Part shown: positions 57,601-64,000 of the stretch, in pieces | Position numbering within the stretch: the stretch's first letter is position 1 | Layout of the letters: each line of letters begins with the position of its first letter | Assembly: GCA_958450365.1 (NCBI GenBank) | Contig: CAUEEP010000887.1 | Span: 186,001 to 250,000, forward strand | DNA length: 64,000 bases | Direction of reading: 5' to 3' | From: Mesorhabditis belari | Lineage: Eukaryota; Nematoda; Chromadorea; Rhabditida; Rhabditidae | The notes under the pieces: generated by a model | The model's input: the letters and a program-made list of their open reading frames with translations, nothing else | Told to the model about the DNA's origin: nothing | Database searches by the model: none | Made by a program: the position numbers and the translations under genes

Positions 57601-60600
57601 AAACAAACAAACAAACAAACAAACAAACAGACAAACAGACAGACAAACAAACAAACAGACAAACAGACAGACAAACAGACAGACAAACAAACAGACAGAC
57701 AAACAAACAGACAGACAAACAAACAAACAGACAAACAAATTAAAAGTAAATGAAAGAAAAAAGAACATAAAGAAGCTGTTTTCAAAGTTTTTTTCTTAAT
57801 TTGTCGTATTTTTAAGAAATTTGACAAGCTTTAGTCAGAAACTAGATAGCCAGAAAGCCAGAAAATAGCTAATAAGCGCAAAAAAATTTGTCTTATTCTT
57901 ATTGAATGTCTTCTCTGTAACCAAAAGACTTTAAAGAACTCTCAAATCATTAAAAAGATTAAAGAAAAATATAAAAAGCCATTTCTTTACAGTAGATCTT
58001 TAAGATCTTTAAGTTCTTTAAGATCTTTTAGATCTTTTAGATAAACAAACTTAAAACTAACAGCTAACTATCGAAGCTTAGCTGAGCCTGAGCCTGAGCC
58101 TAAGCCGATCTAAGCTTAGCTGAGCCTGAGCCTGAGCCTAAGCTTAGCTGAGCCTGAGCCTGAGCCTAAGCCGATCTAAGCTTAGCTTAGCTTAGCCGAT
58201 CTAAGCTTAGCTTAGCCTGAGCCTGAGCCTAAGCCGATCTAAGCTTAGCTTAGCCTGCAGGACAGAATTTTCCTTTAGATTGAGCCTGAGGAGGGAGTAT
58301 GATGAGGTGAAAAAGTTGCGAAAAGTTAGAAGAGCTGTCGGAATCGAATTGTCGAAAACGGTAATCTTTTTCACAGCATCATCATCAAATCTCATCGATT
58401 TCTAGAAACGATTCAAACGAGCCACAAAAGAAATCTTCATCTCCGCCAGGGAAACAAAAGCAAGAATCAACTTTTCAATATGATGTGGTGAGTGTTTGAA
58501 ATGAATTCGAGAATTCGTCTAAAGTTTATCGAAAATCGAGAAAATCGAGAAAATCGAGAAGATTTAGATTTCTAGATTTTTGCTAGGCTTTTTCTAGGCT
58601 TTTTTCTATCAATTTCGACTCTAAAATAAGACTTTCTAGAGTCTAGAAACAAGAATTTTTTTGTATACAAAGCGCAGAAAATAATAGCAGAAACGAATAG
58701 CACTAATAGCTGTATGCAGAAACTAATAGCACTTCAGGCTTCTCTATGAAGTAAATAGTGACAGTGAACTGCTATTCCAGTGCTATTCCACTGTTGTAAA
58801 GGGCTAAAGACTGTACTTGACTTTACAAGGGAAAGATCAGAAGTCAGCGTGAAATATTGGCACTAAAATTTGGTGGAAATAAAAGTCGGATACGGTGATC
58901 ACGATGGCACCATCGTGATCACCGTATCAATCGCCTAAGCCTAAGCCAAAGCATTTTCAGATTTTGCCAAGAAGCTCTAGTTTTCGAGAAAAATGCATTG
59001 CAAAGTTGAAAAGCAGGGAAACGGGGACACAAAGGTTAAGTGACCTCCGCTGCCAGCCTATGCCAGCTCCTTGATGGTGTAGTGGATAGTGAGGGCGTTT
59101 ATCAGACCGTCCATGACCATGTTTTACCGCGGGTTCGAATCCCCTCCCTAGCCAACTTTTTTGCAAGTTCGGGAAACGAGCGCCCGAAGTTAATTGCCTT
59201 TCCCCGCTCTCCTTTAGAAGCTCCTTGGTGGTGTAGTGGATAGTAATGTCGTTCACCAGTCCATCACCATCATCATGCCGTGGGTTCGAATCCCCTCCCT
59301 AGCCAACTTTTTTGCAAGTTCGGGAAACGAGAGCCCGAAGTTAACTGCCTTTCCCCGCTCTCGCTTACAAGCTCCTTGATGGTGTAGTGGATAGCGGGAG
59401 CGTTCACCAGTCCATCACCATCATGCCGTGGGTTCGACTCCCCTCAATGCCAAACCTTTTTGCAAGTTCGGGAAACGAGAGCCCGAAGTTAATTGCCTTT
59501 CCCCGCTCTCGCTTACAAGCTCCTTTGGTGGTGGATAGTAATGGCGTTTCACCAGTCCATCAGTATCTTTTGAATCCCCTCAATGGTAAACCTTTTTCAA
59601 AAGCTCAAAAAGGATTTTAAACAGGATCTGAATGTTTGGGGAAATTTATTAATATCAAGCTAAACTTTTCGATCATTTAAATCATTGAAATCATTGAAAT
59701 TAGCTTTTATTTAGCTTTACCTTTAGATTTAGCTTTAGATTTAGGATTTATTTCTTTAGCAACAGACGCTTGATGCATCAAATGATCAAATCGACCAGCC
59801 ACCGCCTATTCAAACGACCGTCATCTCATTGCCGCAGAAGAAAAAGCGAATAAAGGTTTGCGTTTAGTTTACAGCTTTACAGTACTCTTGTTTTAAAGTC
59901 TTTTCGCTTTTTCTTTTACTCCAAAAACCTCATAGATAGTTTTTGAATCTAAAATAGATGATTCAGCAATCATCTCTTGATCTAGGAGTACTGTGGACAC
60001 TTTAGCAGCCATCATATCCGATTTCAGAGCTCTACAGTACCCCTTAGGAGTACTGTAAGCGCTCCAGCAGACCCCATATCTCATTCTAGGGCTCTACAGT
60101 ACCCTTAGGAGTACTGTAGGCACTTCAACAGACCCCATATCTCATTCTAGGGCTCTACAGTACCCTTAGGAGTACTGTAAGCGCTCCAGCAGACCCCATA
60201 TCTCATTCTAGGGCTCTACAGTACCCTTAGGAGTACTGTAACTCCTCTAGCACCTACTGTACCCCATTTGCAGGTTCTCCGTCGGAAACCGTTACTCCGT
60301 GGGATCGTGCGAGCTTCTGACTTGTTGTATCCATCAAAAATCCCAAAATTAATTGAAGCCAAAGATCCAGCGAATGGAAAAGACAGCTACAGAACCCGGG
60401 AATCGTCATCGGAAACTGTCGGGAACAACAGTACGCCGGAAGCCACCGTAATCCCGATTTTCGAGGAGTTTCATTTGAGAACAGAGAAACCGGAGAAATT
60501 TCAATTCTCGATTTCAATGAAAAACGATTTGCCAAAGGGAAATTCGCGAAAATTCGAAAAATTCGAAAAATTCGAAAAACAGAGGTAGATTTTGGAAAAG

Positions 60601-63550
60601 GATTACTGTAATTCCTGTCTTTCTTTTAGAACATTCGGCTTTGAGGCAATGAAAGTAACGGAAAAGTACAGTAATCTTTGTTTTTTTTGTCTTTGTCTTT
60701 GTCTTTGTCTTTGTCTTTGTTTTCAAGTTAATTTTAAATTTAGAACGAAATCCGAAAATCAATTCCTTTCGGAAATCAATCCAACCCCGATTCTGATGTC
60801 AAAAAATCAATTTCAACCAAAAAAGTATGCTAAAATTATCATTTCTAAAAGCTTTTCATACTTTGTCCTCTTGAAAATCGTTAAACACACCCCCGTCTGG
60901 CGCACTGAATCTATCGAAATGTTTTTAGTAAAGCTTGTAGAAAAAGCTGATAGAAAAAGCTTTTAGAAAGGCATAAAGTTTATAGAAAAAGGAGATCGTT
61001 GAAAGGTAATTATCCATTATTTTAGACCATTAATCAGCCCCAGTCCAACCGTTTCGACTCAAGAAAAGCCAGAGATCGTTGAGCCAGAGCATGGCCACTT
61101 TTTCCCGCAAAGGTCAGCTTTTTCCCGAAGTTTCTTTCATTCTAGCTACTGTTTGAATTTGATCTAGCTAGGGGAATGTAGTTGATCAGAAGCTAGGGGA
61201 CTGTAGCTGATGAGAAGCTAGAGTCTGTAGCTGATTAGAAGCTAGGGGACTGTAGCTGATCAGAAGCTAGAGTCTGTAGTTGATCAGAAGCTAGAGTCTG
61301 TAGCTGATGAGAAGCTAGGGGACTGTAGCTGATCAGAAGCTAGAGTCTGTAGCTGATTAGAAGCTAGGGGACTGTAGCCAAGAACAAGATGAGTGAAAAG
61401 TACAGTAGACTGTCTAGGCATCACCAGCCTCGCACTCAATTAAATGATGATGAATCAATTGAAATACAAATAATTCATGGAGATTATTTGGAGGGATTAA
61501 CGAAAAAAGAAAAGCTGATAAATTACGATGATTACTATACGGAAATGGAATATTTGAAAGACGAGGATGACGGGCAACAAGTCCAGCAAAGCCAACAACT
61601 CCAACAAGTCCAACAAATCCAACAAGTCCAACAAATCCAACAAATCAGCACCACGAGAATGCCGTGAGTTTTGTTTTGAGGAAAAGAAAATTGATTAGAG
61701 AAAAGGCTGAAAGTCTTTTGCTTAACACTAGAGATTTAACAATAATAAACTTTGAAATTTCAACTTTTCCAGCTCCTCGTAGCTGATTTTCCAATTGAAA
61801 CTCGTTTTTGCGTTAAGGTTTACAGAGTTTACCAGTCAGGAGATGCCGACTGAAGCATTGAGATTTGAACTTTAAGCTTTGAACTTTGAAATTTCAACTT
61901 TGAAATTTAAACTTTGAAATTTAAACTTTGAAATTTCAAACTTTTCCACTTACTAGACTCATAGATGATTTTCAAAAACTCGTTTTTGCGTTAAGGTTTA
62001 CAGAGGTTACCAGTCAGGAGATGCCGACTGAAGCAGCCGCGTGGACAAGGGATCAAACGCTTTTCCATGCCGCATTGCCGTTTCATTTGGGTGAGTTCAC
62101 AAATGTTTTCGATTCACTCAAAAACAGACCACAATTTGTGGTTGACTACGTAGAAAGAGTTTGACTTTAACGCGGCTAATCATTGGCTAAATTGAGATTG
62201 GCTGACTCGGCTAATCACTGCCTATGTCCTACTTCTTTCGTTGATCTGTTACAGCTCCAGTTTCCCTGACATTTCCAATTTCCTTGACATTTCCAGTTTC
62301 CACCCTGACCCCCCTCTCGAGGCCGTTGAAGTTGAAGGCTCCGGAATTGGCTGTAACAACAACAACAGAAACTCGTTCTCGGCAAGAATTGGAAACGAAT
62401 CGTGTTCCGGAGAGAAGCGAAATCCCGAAAAGTGGGTTTTTTAAGTGAAATTTGTTAAAATTTGAGCTTTTTAACTTTGACCTTGAGCTTGAGCCTTTTC
62501 AAGGCCCTAGCTAAATCACAGAACTATTAAAGCTTCCTTAAGAAGCTTTAATAGTTCCTATTGACTTTATCAAAATCCCAACTGTAACTGAGCATTTAAT
62601 AGAGCTTTTCTCATGAATTTTGAGATCTAGATCTAGAACAAGAACTAGGTTTAGATAAAGATCAAGAACAAGAACAAGATCAAGATTGAGAGCTAGATCT
62701 AGAACAAGAACTAGGTCTAGATTTAGATCTAGATCTAGAACAAGAACTAGGTCTAAGTCTAGATAAAGATCAAGAACAAGAACAAGATCAAGAGCTAGAT
62801 CAAGAATAAGAACAAGATCTAGATCTAGATCTAGATCAAGATCAAGATATAAATCAAGATCAAGATCTCCTCAAGATCAAGAACAAGAACAAGATCAAGA
62901 ACAAGATCAAGAACGAGATCTAGATCAAGAACAAGAGCGAGATTGAGATCTAAATCAAGATCCACATCAAGATCCATATCAAGATCCACATCAAGATCAA
63001 GAACAAGATCAAGATCTCCTCAAGTTCAAGATCTAAATCAAGATCTCCTCAAGGTCTAGATCAAGATTAAGCTCAAGATCTTTTCAGCTCCAGTCCACTA
63101 TCAGCCAAGTGATGGAATCGAGGATCTGCGAGTTGTAGAAATCGTGCAGGTTCATTTCTTGAGTGGTTAAGGGATCAAGTAGTTTAGCCAACAAGCTCTC
63201 CTACTTGGACAACGTCAACTACAGCTCAATCAACGAAAGCTCAAGCAACGAAAGCGCCGTTCTTCCGCCCGTCAACCCCGGCTCTGCCACCTCTCACAGC
63301 CCAAAGAGCACCGAAGAATCAGGTTCGCGTGTGTACTTTTTGCTTAAAAGGGCTAAAATCTGTCACAATTTGTTTTCTTTTTGACAGAAGGTTTTTAAAA
63401 TTTTTTAAACCACTCCTTTCCGGCTTAAAGCATCGTTTAGGTAGATCTCTGGGGATGGATTCGAAACGCGCAACGTCAGGGAATCACTACAGCTACAGTA
63501 AACTCGCCTACCATAACCCATTAAACCCAAAAAAACCCATCAAAACTACA
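48660..63550 (+). CDS. Kunitz/BPTI double-domain secreted protein with long tail, >25 exons, continues past window
   Basis: The core exons are 49763-49899, 50117-50190, 52269-52365, 52491-52529, 54103-54232, 54941-55039, 56297-56380, 56462-56566, 56698-56874 and 56924-56977. A later phase-consistent block is 58261-58360, 58377-58487, 59760-59855, 60274-60584, 60630-60654, 60744-60824, 60986-61005, 61026-61112, 61406-61663, 62014-62090, 62255-62431, 63088-63149, 63183-63322 and 63388-63550. Kunitz 1 has all six Cys (PKCNERMQPGEC, WYYDR, RCREFFYSGCAGNGNRF, CDHSC). Kunitz 2 does too (RCSQKYDVGTC, WYFDWTLKRCVC, WWSGCGGNSNRF, HCLEIC). Such domains inhibit serine proteases or act as matrix modules. 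The tail is polar and low-complexity, with RRRDELDGAFN twice and a QQ-rich stretch. The first exon is either 48660-48708 (signal peptide MLTFLAFLFLIFAENF, joining at 49,810) or the ATG at 49763. The link between 56977 and 58261 is uncertain. Confidence 0.8.
48832..48914 (-). pseudogene. tRNA-like element (degenerate)
   Basis: The minus strand has a perfect A-box-like tggcgcagctgg and ggttcgacacc (one mismatch to the B box). Stems do not pair well. Just downstream lies gagcgattacgcg, also found at 2,555. Confidence 0.45.
49206..49275. repeat. GGATTATT repeat
   Basis: Seven copies of ttggattat. Confidence 0.8.
50645..51295 (-). repeat. ~155-bp tandem array carrying an antisense exon-like unit, four to five copies
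   Basis: On the minus strand each central unit reads ttttcag, then a 66-nt open stretch with NGEGRDTSIDNPSQFEALVS, then gttaag, then about 90 nt holding one GTGNNNTCCAG motif. The open stretch is a multiple of three. End copies diverge (50,650 and 51,250). It lies within a Kunitz-gene intron on the other strand. It may be a nested gene fragment or an inert amplified exon. Confidence 0.6.
51704..51828. repeat. Inverted repeat, 31-bp arms
   Basis: gaatatcctcatactttcta at the left is repeated perfectly inverted ending at 51,828. The loop contains a cttcctcttcct tract, and a purine array follows directly. Confidence 0.85.
51848..52255. repeat. AAGAGGAAGAGAAAGAG purine array
   Basis: Six-bp based purine repeat (aagagg, aagaga, aagagt) directly before Kunitz exon 3. 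A second tract of the same kind lies at 52,603-52,672. Confidence 0.9.
52772..53959 (-). mobile_element. Mariner-family transposon, degenerate copy 2 (1,188 bp)
   Basis: The left end is ttgggttggtgaattgaaaa and the right end its inverted form, with TA duplications at 52770-52771 and 53960-53961. The minus strand retains mariner transposase segments SSRELGEELGVDHAVLRHLH, LGAWVPLT and RIVIGDEKWVLSV (first catalytic Asp in GDEKW). They are out of frame with each other, so the enzyme is dead. A second terminal-like sequence (tctcaattcaccaactcaat) lies internally near 53,810. The element sits in a Kunitz-gene intron. Confidence 0.85.
53985..54088. repeat. TTTTAACGATCAGA tandem repeat
   Basis: Six to seven units of about 15 bp between the mariner copy and Kunitz exon 5. 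Confidence 0.85.
54493..54575 (+). pseudogene. tRNA-like element, copy 1
   Basis: A-box-like tggtctagtggttagtgc and ggttcaatccc. The anticodon arm is imperfect and the acceptor stem does not close. Part of a duplicated block of about 325 bp with the next copy. Confidence 0.5.
54813..54893 (+). pseudogene. tRNA-like element, copy 2
   Basis: Same boxes as copy 1. The shared flank ttttcacctcg and ctcttaattacctccgtggt shows that the whole block was duplicated. Between the copies lies an attctttgcctcga array (54,645-54,735). Confidence 0.5.
55500..56060. repeat. 12-bp minisatellite (gttgagtgtcta)
   Basis: About 46 units grading from gttgagtgtcta to gttcactgtcta to gctccctgtcta, three homogeneous zones in one array. 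It lies in a Kunitz-gene intron; the aspartate/threonine frame across it is an artefact. Confidence 0.95.
57046..57190. repeat. 12-bp repeat (ccagttccagag)
   Basis: About 12 units. One + frame reads PVPEPVPEP, which looks like a protein repeat, but it does not join in phase to the exon ending at 56977. It is followed by a ccaggccaggcta array (57,300-57,385). Confidence 0.8.
57440..57450 (+). other. Candidate 11-nt microexon of the Kunitz gene
   Basis: atttcccag, then ATCCAGATCAG, then gtaagg. It would enter in phase 0 and leave in phase 2, exactly what is needed to join 56977 to 58261. Not proven. Confidence 0.3.
57598..57741. repeat. ACAG/ACAA tetranucleotide array
   Basis: Tandem acagacaaacaaac in a Kunitz-gene intron. 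Confidence 0.9.
58078..58256. repeat. AGCCTGAGCCTAAGC array
   Basis: Units mix agcctg, agccta and agcttagc. Short runs are the reverse complement of the TTAGGC family. It ends against the acceptor before 58261. Confidence 0.8.
58889..58928. repeat. Perfect 40-bp palindrome
   Basis: gatacggtgatcacgatgg, a two-base centre, and the exact inverted copy. It lies in a Kunitz-gene intron. Confidence 0.9.
59069..59600 (+). pseudogene. Tandem array of four tRNA-like units (~150 bp each)
   Basis: Units start near 59,069, 59,219, 59,370 and 59,519. The first three have tggtgtagtggatag (A box) and ggttcgaatcc or ggttcgactcc (B box); the fourth has lost most of the B box. Spacers share aagttcgggaaacgag. 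Acceptor and anticodon stems are poor in all. They are probably a tRNA-derived SINE amplified in tandem. Confidence 0.55.
59990..60262. repeat. ~63-bp tandem repeat, four copies
   Basis: Units contain tacccttaggagtactgta and gaccccatatctcattctag and lie directly before the Kunitz-gene exon at 60274. Confidence 0.9.
61150..61380. repeat. GAAGCTAGRGNCTGTAGCTGAT repeat
   Basis: About nine units of 23-25 bp directly before the exon at 61406. Confidence 0.85.
61803..62045. repeat. Duplicated acceptor plus exon start
   Basis: The block gcgttaaggtttacagag then ttaccagtcaggagatgccg occurs at about 61,803 and 61,988. Only the second continues into the full exon. Between them is a ctttgaaatttcaa array. 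Confidence 0.75.
62523..62553. repeat. Palindrome, 13-bp arms
   Basis: ctattaaagcttc, five bases, and its exact inverted copy. Confidence 0.8.
62630..63080. repeat. AGATCTAGAACAAGA / AGATCAAGA array
   Basis: Six-bp based repeat (agatct, agatca, agaaca) in a Kunitz-gene intron, ending just before the acceptor at 63087. Confidence 0.9.
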
Positions 63551-63684
63551 GTAAGTGATTGAATATTTTGTCTTAAAGCAAGAAAAACCGAAATACTTAT
63601 TAGATTACGGTAACTTATCAATTCGAATTCTAAAGGATTCCTTAAAATTCATTGAGAAGTGATTGAAGCTGGAAAGGGAAGATA

Positions 63685-63694
63685 GGTAGATAGC

Positions 63695-63725
<31 letters not shown>

Positions 63726-64000
63726 CTGGATAGCTAGATGGCTAGATGGCTAGATGGCTAGATGGCTAGATGGCTAGATGGCTAGATGGCTAGATAGCTA
63801 GATAGCTAGGTAGTTAGATAGCTAGATAACTAGACAGCTAGATAACTAGACAGCTAGACAGCTAGATAGCTAGATAACTAGATAGCTAGATAACTAGACA
63901 GCTAGACAGCTAGATAGCTAGATAACTAGATAGCTAGATAACTAGACAGCTAGACAGCTAGATAGCTAGATAACTAGACAGCTAGATAACTAGACAGCTA
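63685..64000. repeat. GATAGCTA tandem array at the window edge
   Basis: Units gatagcta, gatggcta, gacagcta and gataacta, with a higher-order period of about 68 bp to the right. It continues beyond the window. Confidence 0.9.

Overview
The window looks like nuclear DNA of a nematode. Coding sequence is split into many short exons joined by small introns with TTTTCAG-type 3' splice sites, introns with GC donors recur, and there is an interstitial block of TTAGGC, the nematode telomere repeat. The recognisable proteins (lipin, a HAD-like hydrolase, a seven-helix receptor, a Kunitz-domain protein) are animal families. There is no bacterial operon structure, rRNA or CRISPR array. Genus cannot be decided from sequence alone.

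Layout. 1-12 kb: no gene seen; minisatellites, two mariner-family elements, a foldback element and tRNA-like pseudogenes. 12.1-17.7 kb (+): a 15-exon seven-transmembrane receptor of about 483 aa, its introns filled with repeats. 18.2-19.6 kb (-): an 8-exon gene for a 276-aa protein resembling vertebrate C8orf76, with the last exon of another gene just upstream on the same strand. 21.1-21.9 kb (+): a 4-exon gene for a 193-aa single-pass membrane protein. 23.0-28.1 kb (-): lipin (phosphatidate phosphatase) with sound N- and C-terminal parts and a middle whose reading frame is broken repeatedly. 29-35 kb: tandem repeats of about 140-160 bp and one possible very small gene. 35.8-38.5 kb (-): an 8-exon HAD-like hydrolase of 247 aa whose first exon is duplicated and whose fifth exon has four partial decoy copies. 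40.0-43.5 kb: a 3.5-kb minisatellite. 45.8-47 kb: a decayed Tc1-like element. 48.7 kb to beyond the right edge (+): a very long gene for a secreted protein with two Kunitz (BPTI) domains and a long low-complexity tail; its introns hold a mariner copy, tRNA-like arrays, minisatellites and an antisense array of exon-like units.

How it fits together. Reading frame and splice phase were followed by hand. The receptor, C8orf76-like, HAD and membrane-protein genes join without a phase error; the Kunitz gene does too except for one unresolved stretch (56,978-58,260). The genes have unrelated jobs, so this is ordinary gene-sparse chromosome and not a pathway cluster. Two features stand out. First, an 11-bp motif, GTGNNNTCCAG, with a free central triplet occurs 37 times exactly (plus about 20 one-mismatch forms) between 21.6 and 51.3 kb and was not found exactly elsewhere. 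Second, local tandem duplication has repeatedly copied splice sites together with exon pieces.
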